Shown: piece by piece, positions 1 to 7,190 of the stretch
Numbering within the stretch: the stretch's first letter is position 1
Layout of the letters: each line of letters starts with the position of its first letter
NCBI GenBank assembly: GCA_037440525.1
Contig: JBBITW010000109.1
Location: forward strand, 1-12,195
Source of the DNA: JBBITW01 sp037440525
GTDB lineage: Bacteria; Desulfobacterota; BSN033; UBA1163
DNA: 12,195 nucleotides
Direction of reading: 5' to 3'
Notes under the pieces: model-generated
What the model saw: only the letters and a program-made list of their open reading frames with translations
What the model was told of the DNA's origin: nothing
Database searches by the model: none
Made by a program: the position numbers and the translations under genes

Positions 1-51
1 AAACTTTTCAAGAACAACCCTAATCGGATAAAACTTGACGTATCCCTGAGA

Positions 52-69
52 AAATCAAAGATTTGATTT
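52..69. repeat. Short AT-rich palindrome upstream of xseA
   Basis: Positions 52-59 (AAATCAAA) are the perfect reverse complement of 62-69 (TTTGATTT), with a two-base centre. The palindrome overlaps the -35 position of the candidate xseA promoter, so it could be an operator. In AT-rich DNA an 8-bp palindrome can occur by chance and no known regulator is recognised. Confidence 0.3.
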
Positions 70-95
70 ACTCTTTATCTCTTTTTTGCTATATT
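67..95 (+). promoter_or_regulatory. Candidate sigma-70 promoter for xseA
   Basis: A TATATT -10 hexamer at 90-95 is preceded by TGC (extended -10, 87-89). A weak -35, TTTACT, lies at 67-72 with 17-bp spacing. Transcription would begin near position 102, leaving a leader of about 24 bases before the xseA ATG. The region is very AT-rich, so chance matches are likely. Confidence 0.35.
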
Positions 96-113
96 TTTGG
101 ATATATTTTTAAT

Positions 114-120
114 GAAAGGA
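114..120 (+). promoter_or_regulatory. Ribosome binding site deciding the xseA start
   Basis: GAAAGGA sits five bases before the ATG at 126. The open frame extends upstream to a TTG at 63, but that extension is hydrophobic, unlike the family, and lacks such a site. This supports 126 as the start. Confidence 0.6.
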
Positions 121-125
121 TTATT

Positions 126-1466
126 ATGCAACTTCCTTTACGATATGTACTCACCGTTTCAGAATTGACAATGGAGATTAAAGATATTCTTGAGACAAAA
201 TTTCCTGACGTATGGGTAGAGGGTGAGATTTCAAATTTAAGAATACCTCCATCTGGGCATATATACTTTACATTAAAAGATGACTATAGTCAGATTCGAG
301 CTGTGCTTTTTAAGACACAAGCCCGGAGAATCCCTTTCACCTTAGAGGACGGTCTTTTTATTATATGCAGAGGAAAGGTGAGCCTTTATGAAAAGAGAGG
401 AGAATATCAATTGATTTTAGAGGAGATTGAACCAAAGGGGATAGGAGCCCTTCAGCTTGCCTTTCTTCAACTAAAAGAGAGGCTTGAGAGGGAAGGGCTT
501 TTTTCTCCCGAGCGTAAGAAAAGGCTTCCTATTCTTCCTCATGCAATTGGAATAATCACTTCTCCAACCGGGGCGGTTATAAGGGATATGATTCAGATAA
601 TCCATCGAAGATTCGAAAATGTTCGTATCCTTCTTTATCCTGTTCGTGTTCAGGGAGAAGGGGCAGCAAAAGAAATTGCAGAAGGAATAGAATATTTTAA
701 TCAGGTCAAGGATGTGGATGTTTTGATAATAGGAAGGGGAGGGGGATCACTTGAAGATCTATGGGCCTTTAATGAAGAAGTTGTTGCAAGGGCAATATAT
801 AATTCTAAGATCCCAATTATCTCGGCAGTAGGACACGAAACTGATTATACCATATCTGATTTTGTGGCAGACTTAAGGGCCCCCACACCCTCGGCCGCTG
901 CTGAATTGGTGGTGAGGGATAGGAGTGAGCTTAAAAATAGTATATATTATTTGTGGGACCGTTTGAATAAGGAATTTCTCCGAAATCTCCAGGATATTAG
1001 AGCAAATTTAAATCAACTAAAAAAGGGGCTTGCAGATCCAAAAAAGAGAATTGAAGGATATTCCACAAGATTAGATAATCTCTTTAATCGTTTTAATAGA
1101 TTTATTTTATGGGATTTTAAAAGAAAAAGGGATAAGGAGCTATATTTAGGGGAAAGGCTTATTTCACAGAGCCCCAAACAGAAGATAAAGGTCTTTCGAT
1201 CCATACTTGGAGAGGTCTTAAAACACTTGGAGCAAAATATGAAGCATTCCATTAATATGAGGGAACAAAAGATACGGGTAAATCTTGGGAAATTGGATTC
1301 ACTAAGCCCTTACTCTATACTAAAAAGGGGTTATAGTATTACCCGAAGGTTACCTGATCTTAAAATTTTGAGAGATGTCAGTGAAGTGATAATTGGAGAC
1401 AAGGTAGAGGTAAAATTATTTAAAGGCATATTATTTTGTGATATTGAAAAGAAGGAGGAATCTTGA
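126..1466 (+). CDS. xseA: Exodeoxyribonuclease VII large subunit
   Basis: Large, catalytic subunit of exonuclease VII, the cytoplasmic nuclease that degrades single-stranded DNA from both ends in repair; it works with several copies of XseB. From the ATG at 126 the protein is 446 residues, normal for the family. Residues about 5-100 form the N-terminal OB-fold, including WVEGEISNLR and GHIYFTLKD. The nuclease domain follows, with SPTGAVIRD (146-154), GRGGGSLEDLW (203-213) and VGHETD (235-240), all family signatures. A helical coiled-coil stretch comes next, then the C-terminal LSPYSILKRGYS motif (393-404). The frame is open back to a TTG at 63, but the extra 21 residues are hydrophobic and not part of the family, and GAAAGGA precedes the ATG. 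xseB lies 244 bases downstream behind its own candidate promoter, so the two subunits may not be strictly co-transcribed. The assignment is secure. Confidence 0.97.
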   Translation: MQLPLRYVLTVSELTMEIKDILETKFPDVWVEGEISNLRIPPSGHIYFTLKDDYSQIRAVLFKTQARRIPFTLEDGLFIICRGKVSLYEKRGEYQLILEEIEPKGIGALQLAFLQLKERLEREGLFSPERKKRLPILPHAIGIITSPTGAVIRDMIQIIHRRFENVRILLYPVRVQGEGAAKEIAEGIEYFNQVKDVDVLIIGRGGGSLEDLWAFNEEVVARAIYNSKIPIISAVGHETDYTISDFVADLRAPTPSAAAELVVRDRSELKNSIYYLWDRLNKEFLRNLQDIRANLNQLKKGLADPKKRIEGYSTRLDNLFNRFNRFILWDFKRKRDKELYLGERLISQSPKQKIKVFRSILGEVLKHLEQNMKHSINMREQKIRVNLGKLDSLSPYSILKRGYSITRRLPDLKILRDVSEVIIGDKVEVKLFKGILFCDIEKKEES

Positions 1467-1492
1467 CTATAAATAAAATAAAAGGATAAAAT
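1463..1492 (+). promoter_or_regulatory. Candidate sigma-70 promoter upstream of xseB
   Basis: TTGACT (1463-1468) and TAAAAT (1487-1492) each match the consensus at five of six positions, with 18-bp spacing. The -35 box overlaps the TGA stop of xseA. A start near 1499 would give a leader of about 210 bases before xseB that carries the inverted-repeat element at 1531-1640. The low GC content raises the chance of a fortuitous match. Confidence 0.45.
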
Positions 1493-1500
1493 TTAAATAG

Positions 1501-1529
1501 ATCATCTCCAAAAAAGTTGCTAAGATGAT
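1501..1529. repeat. Small hairpin in the xseA-xseB gap
   Basis: ATCATCT (1501-1507) is the reverse complement of AGATGAT (1523-1529), with a 15-base loop. It lies next to the larger inverted-repeat element and near the predicted transcription start. No T-run follows, so it is not a classic terminator. It is weak on its own. Confidence 0.25.
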
Positions 1530-1530
1530 A

Positions 1531-1640
1531 AGGATTCAAGGGGAATGCTTAAGAGTTACAAATAGTTAAAATTTCGGCAAAGGGCTTATCAATGATTTAC
1601 TCAGAGTAATTAAATCTTTACAATTAAACCCTTGAATCCT
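1531..1640. repeat. About 110-bp element bounded by a perfect 12-bp inverted repeat
   Basis: AGGATTCAAGGG at 1531-1542 and CCCTTGAATCCT at 1629-1640 are exact reverse complements. Inside, GATTTA (1594-1599) pairs with TAAATC (1611-1616), and TTACTC/GAGTAA form a 1597-1609 palindrome, so the element is nested with dyad symmetry. Right of it AATCCT recurs at 1643-1648 and GAATCCT at 1650-1656, like partial copies of the arm. No coding frame of note lies inside and no clear target-site duplication flanks it. It could be a small MITE-like or dispersed intergenic repeat, or a structured leader of the xseB transcript. It is the main content of the 244-base gap. Confidence 0.5.
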
Positions 1641-1710
1641 AAAATCCTCGAATCCTTTTTGACAACGAAATTTGGAAAGAACCATTTAAATAGAATACTT
1701 GGAGACTTAG

Positions 1711-2007
1711 ATGGCAAAAGAGAAATTTGAAGATGCCCTTACAAAATTGGAAAAGATAGTTTCAAAGTTGGAGGATGAGACTATCTCTCTGGAAGATTCA
1801 TTAAAACTTTTTGAAGAAGGAATCCGACTTTTTCGTTTCTGTCATCAAAAATTGAATGAGGCAGAGAAAAAGGTAGAAATACTTTTGAAAGGAAAGGATG
1901 GTACTATAAAACCTGTACCTTTTGAGCCATCTATAAATTCAGGAACAAATGTTCAGCCAGAATCAGATAATGAACCTGATAAGAACCCAGAGAAAATTAT
2001 AGAGTAA
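1711..2007 (+). CDS. xseB: Exodeoxyribonuclease VII small subunit
   Basis: Small subunit of exonuclease VII; several copies bind the long helical part of XseA and are needed for activity and control of the nuclease. The helical-hairpin signature is clear: FEDALTKLEKIVSKLED near residues 6-22, then LEDSLKLFEEGIRLF and a Lys/Glu-rich second helix ending near residue 63. At 98 residues it is longer than the usual 70-80. The extra C-terminal tail (about residues 66-98) is rich in Pro, Asn, Glu and Asp and is probably disordered. GGAG (1701-1704) lies six bases before the ATG. It is followed after one base by the ispA start, implying translational coupling. Confidence 0.95.
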   Translation: MAKEKFEDALTKLEKIVSKLEDETISLEDSLKLFEEGIRLFRFCHQKLNEAEKKVEILLKGKDGTIKPVPFEPSINSGTNVQPESDNEPDKNPEKIIE

Positions 2008-2008
2008 A

Positions 2009-2923
2009 ATGGATATAAAAAGATATCTTCAAGAGAAGAAAGAGGTTGTTGATAAGGCATTAGAGAAATATTTTTCCGCTCATTACATGGGAATAGGGGA
2101 GCTGGAATTTAATTTGTCACTCCGTAATGCTATAAGACATAGTCTTTTAAACGGTGGGAAAAGAATTCGACCAATACTTTCAATTGCATCCTTTGAGGCG
2201 GTAGGAGGCAAAGGAGATGGTATTTTACCTTTTGCATGTGCATTAGAGATGATTCATACCTATTCACTTATTCATGATGATCTTCCAGCAATCGATAATG
2301 ATGACTATAGAAGGGGTAAGCCTTCATGCCATAAGGTCTATGGAGAGGCAATTGGAATTTTGGCAGGTGATGCCCTGCTTACAGAGGCCTTCAAGTTGAT
2401 GACAGATCCAGAAAACTTACATAGAATAAATGTTGATGCATGGACAGTTCTCGGTATCGTAAATGAGGTTGCTTCGGCTGCAGGGATATTTGGAATGGTA
2501 GGTGGCCAGGTATTGGATATCGAATCAGAAGGCAAGGAGGTAAACCTACCAACACTTCAATATATCCATACCCATAAAACAGGGGCCCTGATAGTGGTTT
2601 CTATCCGAATGGGGGTCAAATTAGGAGGAGGGGAGGGTGAAAGCCTTAAGGCCTATACCTGTTATGGGGAAAGAGTTGGCCTTGCCTTTCAAATAGTGGA
2701 TGATATCTTGAACGAAGAGGGTGATGCCCAACTGCTTGGTAAAAATATAAAAAGTGATCGCCAGAGAAGAAAGGCAACCTATCCCTCCCTGTTTGGTTTA
2801 AAGGAATCCAAAAGGATGGCAAGGGAATTGGTTGAAATGGCAATAGAAGCCCTTGATCCATTTGGGACTGAGGCAGAACCTCTGAGGGAGATTGCACGGT
2901 TTATAATTTTAAGAAACTATTAA
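2009..2923 (+). CDS. ispA: Short-chain (farnesyl/geranylgeranyl) diphosphate synthase
   Basis: Trans-type polyprenyl synthase that condenses isopentenyl diphosphate with allylic diphosphates to give C15 or C20 precursors of quinone side chains, carrier lipids and other isoprenoids. At 304 residues it is of normal length. Visible motifs are GGKRIRP (49-55), the first Asp-rich motif DDLPAID (90-96, the bacterial form with two inserted residues) followed by RRGKPSCH, GGQVLD (165-170), HKTGAL (189-194), and the second Asp-rich region FQIVDDILN (227-235). In the second motif the last Asp of DDxxD is Asn (N235), although GD follows at 238-239. The C-terminal LREIARFII segment is also typical. Chain length (C15 or C20) cannot be fixed from sequence alone. 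The start lies one base after the xseB stop, with only a weak ribosome site, suggesting coupling. dxs, from the same pathway, is next. Confidence 0.93.
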   Translation: MDIKRYLQEKKEVVDKALEKYFSAHYMGIGELEFNLSLRNAIRHSLLNGGKRIRPILSIASFEAVGGKGDGILPFACALEMIHTYSLIHDDLPAIDNDDYRRGKPSCHKVYGEAIGILAGDALLTEAFKLMTDPENLHRINVDAWTVLGIVNEVASAAGIFGMVGGQVLDIESEGKEVNLPTLQYIHTHKTGALIVVSIRMGVKLGGGEGESLKAYTCYGERVGLAFQIVDDILNEEGDAQLLGKNIKSDRQRRKATYPSLFGLKESKRMARELVEMAIEALDPFGTEAEPLREIARFIILRNY

Positions 2924-3018
2924 TCCATTATCATGATATTTCAGGTTCAATTCTTATATCTTAAAAGTCTTATCGATATCGATTCCATAAGGGCTTATTT
3001 CAAGGTAAAGGTTGATTT

Positions 3019-4953
3019 ATGGGAAGGTTTTTAGACCTAATAAATAATCCAGGCGATATAAAAAGGTTTGATTTAGAGGAGTTGACAATACTAAGTGAAG
3101 AGATAAGGAATGAGATCATCCATACAGTTTCTAAGACCGGAGGGCATCTTTCGTCTAACTTAGGGGTTGTAGAACTAACAATTGCTCTACATTATGTTTT
3201 TGATCTTCCGAAAGATAAGTTGATCTGGGATGTAGGCCATCAGAGTTATGCCCATAAAATCCTTACAGGAAGAAGAGAGCGTTTTCACACATTGAGGCAA
3301 TACGAAGGACTAAGTGGTTTTCCAAAGAGAAGTGAGAGCAATTATGATGCTTTTGATTCAGGTCATAGTGGCACCTCCATCTCTGCTGCACTCGGTATGG
3401 CTGAAGCCAGAAGAAAGAAGGGCGAGGATGGAAAGATCATTGCTTTGATTGGGGACGGATCAATGACAGCAGGCCTTGCCTTTGAAGGCCTCAATCAGGC
3501 AGGTCACATTGACAGGGATTTGATCGTTGTTTTAAACGACAATGAGATGTCGATATCTCCCAATGTTGGAGCACTCTCCTCATATCTAAACCGTTTGATG
3601 ACAGGAGAGTTTGTCAACAGGTTTCGAGGAGAGATTAAAAACTTTCTTGAGACCCTTCCAGGTATTGGAAAGTCTGTCCTGCGTTTTGCAAAACAGGCCG
3701 AAGAGTCTCTAAAAGGGTTTTTAATGCCAGGGCTCTTGTTTGAAGAATTGGGATTCAAATATATTGGGCCAATTGATGGTCACCGGCTTGATTACCTTAT
3801 CGAAACTTTTCAGAATATAAGAAAAATGAGAGGCCCTATACTCATTCACGTAATAACCAAGAAGGGAAAGGGTTATAGGCCTGCAGAGATAAATCCAGCT
3901 CGTTTCCATGGTGTTCCGCCATTTGACATTGAGACAGGGGAGCCTTATAAGGGCTCCAAAAATGACCCTCCAACTTATACAGAGGTATTTGGCGAAACCC
4001 TCTGCAAATTGGCAAGTGAAAATGAGCGCATTATTGCCATTACAGCGGCCATGCAGAGTGGAACAGGGCTGGAGGAATTTTCAAGGAGATTTCCTGACCA
4101 GTTTTATGATATAGGAATTGCTGAACAACACGCAGTCACTTTTGCTTCAGGGCTTGCACTCGAAGGGATGAAACCTGTAGTTGCTATCTATTCTACATTT
4201 CTTCAGAGGGCCTATGATCAAATCCTTCAGGATGTATGTCTCCAGAACCTGCCTGTAGTTTTTGCCCTGGATAGAGGAGGAATAGTGGGCGAGGATGGTC
4301 CAACCCATCATGGACTTTTCGACTTTTCTTATCTTAGGCATATTCCAAACATGGTGGTAATGGCTCCAAAAGATGAAGAGGAGTTCCAGCACATGATTAA
4401 GACCGCAGTAGAACATCCTGGTCCGATAGCCATTCGGTATCCGAGAGCAAAAGGGGTGGGAGTCAAAAGGGGGGATAAGCTAAAATCGATTGAGATAGGG
4501 AAAGGAGAAATTCTAAAGGAAGGTAATGATATCCTCATAATTGCCATTGGTTCAACGGTTTATCCTTCCCTTAAGGCTGCTGATAGATTAGAGATGATAG
4601 ATATACATGCAACCGTTATTAATAGTCGATTTCTTAAGCCTCTTGATGGAGACCTGATATGTCAATGGGCAAAGATAATAGGAAATGTCCTCACTGTTGA
4701 GGAAAATATTCTTCAGGGAGGATTTGGAAGCGCCATACTCGAACTTTTCCAGGAAAGGAGACTTTTCGAAATTAGAGTAAAACGTCTGGGGATCCCTGAT
4801 TTATTTGTGGAACATGGCCCCCAGAACCTCCTTAAGGGAAAATATGGTATAGATGAGGATAGTATCTTTAAAGAGGCAATAAAAATGGTGAAACAAGAAT
4901 TATCTTATTCTATAAATGCCTCAAATAGTCTCAAAAAAGATGGAATTTATTAA
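3019..4953 (+). CDS. dxs: 1-deoxy-D-xylulose-5-phosphate synthase
   Basis: Thiamine-diphosphate enzyme that condenses pyruvate and glyceraldehyde 3-phosphate to deoxyxylulose phosphate, the entry step of the MEP isoprenoid pathway and a branch to thiamine and pyridoxal. The 644-residue length is normal. Family landmarks include GGHLSSNLG (41-49) with the active-site His, DVGHQSYAHK (71-80), GHSGTS (115-120), the thiamine-binding GDGSMTAG (145-152) to NDNEMSIS (173-180), DGHR (253-256), and FHGVPPFD (296-303). In the transketolase-like part lie IAEQHAV (367-373, catalytic Glu 369), LQRAYDQ (395-401) and GEDGPTHHG (424-432). The C-terminal transketolase domain ends with VEHGPQ (597-602). AAAGG at 3007-3011 lies seven bases before the ATG. 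The preceding 95-base gap shows no strong promoter. With ispA directly upstream this is an isoprenoid gene pair. Confidence 0.98.
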   Translation: MGRFLDLINNPGDIKRFDLEELTILSEEIRNEIIHTVSKTGGHLSSNLGVVELTIALHYVFDLPKDKLIWDVGHQSYAHKILTGRRERFHTLRQYEGLSGFPKRSESNYDAFDSGHSGTSISAALGMAEARRKKGEDGKIIALIGDGSMTAGLAFEGLNQAGHIDRDLIVVLNDNEMSISPNVGALSSYLNRLMTGEFVNRFRGEIKNFLETLPGIGKSVLRFAKQAEESLKGFLMPGLLFEELGFKYIGPIDGHRLDYLIETFQNIRKMRGPILIHVITKKGKGYRPAEINPARFHGVPPFDIETGEPYKGSKNDPPTYTEVFGETLCKLASENERIIAITAAMQSGTGLEEFSRRFPDQFYDIGIAEQHAVTFASGLALEGMKPVVAIYSTFLQRAYDQILQDVCLQNLPVVFALDRGGIVGEDGPTHHGLFDFSYLRHIPNMVVMAPKDEEEFQHMIKTAVEHPGPIAIRYPRAKGVGVKRGDKLKSIEIGKGEILKEGNDILIIAIGSTVYPSLKAADRLEMIDIHATVINSRFLKPLDGDLICQWAKIIGNVLTVEENILQGGFGSAILELFQERRLFEIRVKRLGIPDLFVEHGPQNLLKGKYGIDEDSIFKEAIKMVKQELSYSINASNSLKKDGIY

Positions 4954-4988
4954 TGATCATTCTACAAAAAATGAGATATCTATGAAAA

Positions 4989-5747
4989 ATGGTCAGGAAA
5001 GAGAGACTTGATAAAATCCTTTTTGAAAAAGGGTTAGTTCATAGCAGGGAGAGGGCAAGGTCTCTGATAATGGAGGGAAGGGTATCGGCTGATGGGAAGA
5101 TAATAGATAAGCCAGGAACAAAAGTCGTTTTGGAAAGCCAGATAAAAATTGAACAAGAGGGTTATAATTATGTAAGCCGTGGAGGAAAAAAATTAGAAGG
5201 TGCACTTAAGTCATTTGCGATAAATCCCGAAGGTATGGTAGTAATGGATGTTGGGGCATCGACAGGAGGTTTTACTGATTGTATCCTTCAGAGAGGGGCA
5301 AAAAAGGTCTATGCAGTAGATGTAGGCTATGGACAGCTTGCATGGAAATTGCAAAAAGATTCAAGAGTGATAAATCTGGAAAGAAGAAATGTTCGCTTTT
5401 TGAAGAGGGAGGAGATTGGGGAGGAAGTTGATTTAATTCTTGTTGACACATCTTTTATTTCTATTGAAAAATTTATTCCGCATCTACTCCAATTTCTTAA
5501 GAGTGGGGGATATATAATCTCCCTGATCAAACCTCAATTTGAGGTTGGAAAAGGGGAGGTGGAAAAGGGAGGGGTTGTAAGAAATCCTATTTTACATAAG
5601 AAGGTGATAGAAAGGATAAGCCAATTTTGCAAAGGAATTGGATTGGATGTCCTGGGTGTTGTGGAATCACCTCTAAAGGGTCCAAAAGGGAATAAAGAAT
5701 TCTTCATTTATCTGAAAAAAGGGGAAAAAGTAAATGGGCAGACCTAA
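4989..5747 (+). CDS. tlyA: TlyA-family rRNA 2'-O-methyltransferase (hemolysin A family)
   Basis: S-adenosylmethionine-dependent RNA methyltransferase. Characterised TlyA proteins methylate the 2'-OH of cytidines in 16S and/or 23S rRNA; the 'hemolysin' name is historical. An S4 RNA-binding domain fills residues about 4-62 (RLDKILFEKGLVHSRERA). A YVSRGGKKLEGAL linker (61-73) leads into an FtsJ-like Rossmann fold with the SAM-binding VGASTGGFTD (88-97) and AVDVGYGQLAW (109-119). LVDTSFIS (151-158) and KPQFEVGKGE (181-190) supply Asp 153 and Lys 181 of the expected K-D-K-E catalytic set, with Glu 237 in NKEFFIYL a plausible last member. The 252-residue length is standard. The start fits the usual family N-terminus, but the ribosome site is weak. 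Its 3' end overlaps the next gene by 14 bases. Whether 16S, 23S or both are modified cannot be read here. Confidence 0.92.
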   Translation: MVRKERLDKILFEKGLVHSRERARSLIMEGRVSADGKIIDKPGTKVVLESQIKIEQEGYNYVSRGGKKLEGALKSFAINPEGMVVMDVGASTGGFTDCILQRGAKKVYAVDVGYGQLAWKLQKDSRVINLERRNVRFLKREEIGEEVDLILVDTSFISIEKFIPHLLQFLKSGGYIISLIKPQFEVGKGEVEKGGVVRNPILHKKVIERISQFCKGIGLDVLGVVESPLKGPKGNKEFFIYLKKGEKVNGQT

Positions 5748-6279
5748 GGAACCTCTGCCTGCGAAACTGTTTATGAGTATTATTGCTAAGGAGGATGATT
5801 ATTTTAATAAGGGGATGAAAGAACTTGAGGGAACCTTTGGAGAGATAGATTTTGTTAGTGAAAGATTTGCTTTTAACCTAACTGAATATTACACTGAAGA
5901 AATGGGGAAAGATCTGTTTCGCCACTTTATAACCTTTAAACGTCTAATCGACCGATCCATGCTACCAGAGATTAAATTGATAACAAACCGTATAGAGAAT
6001 GAATTTGCAAATTCGAATGGGAATCGCCGAATTAATGTAGATCCAGGATATATCTGTTTAGAACACGTAATACTTGCTACCACAAAGGGTTATTCCCACC
6101 GTCCTTATATGCGGGATGGAATCTATGCAGATTTGACACTCATATATAAGAATAAATCTTTTAGAGCCATGGAATGGACTTATCCTGATTATCGTCAGGA
6201 AGAAATCATCAAACTCTTTAACCTATTTAGATCACAATATTTAGAAGTTTTAAGAGAGGGGAAATATCTTCAATGTTAA
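5734..6279 (+). CDS. DUF4416 family protein, function unknown
   Basis: A 181-residue soluble protein that I recognise as DUF4416. Conserved-looking segments are PAKLFMSI near the N-terminus, FNLTEYYTEEMG (about residues 48-59), IKLITNRIENEF (80-91), NVDPGYICLEHVILAT (101-116), and WTYPDYR near 148-154. No signal peptide, membrane segment, P-loop or obvious catalytic motif is visible. The many conserved Tyr, Asp, Glu and His residues would suit ligand or nucleic-acid binding, but that is a guess. It starts inside the end of tlyA (14-bp overlap) with AAAGGGG about nine bases upstream, and its own end overlaps yicC by seven bases. It is therefore almost certainly co-translated with RNA-modifying and RNA-processing genes, hinting at an RNA- or ribosome-linked role. 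Family call firm, function unknown. Confidence 0.85.
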   Translation: MGRPKEPLPAKLFMSIIAKEDDYFNKGMKELEGTFGEIDFVSERFAFNLTEYYTEEMGKDLFRHFITFKRLIDRSMLPEIKLITNRIENEFANSNGNRRINVDPGYICLEHVILATTKGYSHRPYMRDGIYADLTLIYKNKSFRAMEWTYPDYRQEEIIKLFNLFRSQYLEVLREGKYLQC

Positions 6280-7151
6280 AATCTATGACAGGTTTTGGAA
6301 GGGCTGAAGGGGATACAGGTCTTGGAAGGCTTCTGGTTGAATCCCGTTCTGTTAATCATCGCTTTTGTGATATCAACATTAAGCTTCCAAAAAGGCTTCA
6401 ACCATTAGAGACTCGCTTAAAGGAGGTCGTACGTTCTCAGGTTTCAAGAGGGAGAGTGGATATTTCTATAAAACTGGATTCATTTGATGAGGAAAGAGGC
6501 GGGTTAATCGTTGACTTTCATCTTGCCGAACAATATTATCAGGCCCTCCTCTCAATCAAGGAAAGATTTAAATTAAATGGGGAAATCACTTTAGAGTTAA
6601 TTGCCGGAGCAAAGGATTTGATAACAACTAAGGAAGAGCCTCTGGACATAGAGCCTTATTGGCAGGAGATTCTCTTTGTATTAAAAAGAGCGGTTCAAGA
6701 TATGGATAGTATGAAACGAATTGAAGGCGAATCTATTTCAAGAGACCTCAAAGAGAGAGTTGAACGAATTAAGAAAGAGCTTGAGGAAATTAAAAATCAG
6801 TTTCCATCTCGTTTCGAATCTTATCGGGAAAGGCTTAAGGAGAGGATAAGAAATATATTGAATGAAGAGGAGATAGATTCTATTCGCTTCCAGCAGGAAG
6901 TGGCCTTTCTTGCGGAAAAGACCGATATTACTGAAGAGATTGTCAGGGTTGAAAGCCACCTCGCTCAGTTTTCAATGCTCTTCGATGAAGAAGAACCGGT
7001 TGGGAGAAAGATGGACTTTTTGATTCAGGAAATCTATAGGGAGGTCAACACCATAAGCAATAAGGCTAATGATGCAGAGATTTCACAGAGGGTTGTCGAG
7101 ATTAAGAGCGAACTGGAAAAGATTAGAGAACAGGTTCAGAATATCGAATGA
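6273..7151 (+). CDS. yicC: YicC-family endoribonuclease
   Basis: The YicC family has been characterised as metal-dependent endoribonuclease involved in RNA turnover. The N-terminus has the hallmark MTGFGRAEG (residues 5-13), ESRSVNHRF (23-31) and LKEVVRSQVSRGRVDI, which define the YicC_N domain. The second half is a long charged helical region with many Glu, Arg and Lys. It ends in the DUF1732 signature, with KMDFLIQEIYREVNTISNKA followed by about 25 residues of helix. Its 292 residues match the family. The start overlaps the DUF4416 gene by seven bases; GAGAGGGG (6254-6261) is somewhat distant at 11 bases, so coupling is likely. gmk follows after 39 bases without the small DUF370/RemA gene often found between them. 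No membrane segment or signal peptide is present. Confidence 0.93.
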   Translation: MLKSMTGFGRAEGDTGLGRLLVESRSVNHRFCDINIKLPKRLQPLETRLKEVVRSQVSRGRVDISIKLDSFDEERGGLIVDFHLAEQYYQALLSIKERFKLNGEITLELIAGAKDLITTKEEPLDIEPYWQEILFVLKRAVQDMDSMKRIEGESISRDLKERVERIKKELEEIKNQFPSRFESYRERLKERIRNILNEEEIDSIRFQQEVAFLAEKTDITEEIVRVESHLAQFSMLFDEEEPVGRKMDFLIQEIYREVNTISNKANDAEISQRVVEIKSELEKIREQVQNIE

Positions 7152-7190
7152 ATTAATAGACCTTATTAAAAAGGACTGACAAAAGGTAAA

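Noticed and set aside
63..125. Upstream TTG extension of xseA by 21 residues
   Set aside because: The extension is hydrophobic and non-conserved, and a good ribosome site serves the ATG at 126. A promoter candidate also lies inside it.
1659..1696. TTGACA with TAGAAT close to xseB as a promoter
   Set aside because: Spacing is 26 bases, too long for sigma-70; the pair at 1463-1492 is better.
4989..5747. Calling tlyA a hemolysin or toxin
   Set aside because: S4 plus FtsJ-like SAM fold shows an rRNA methyltransferase; the hemolysin label is historical.
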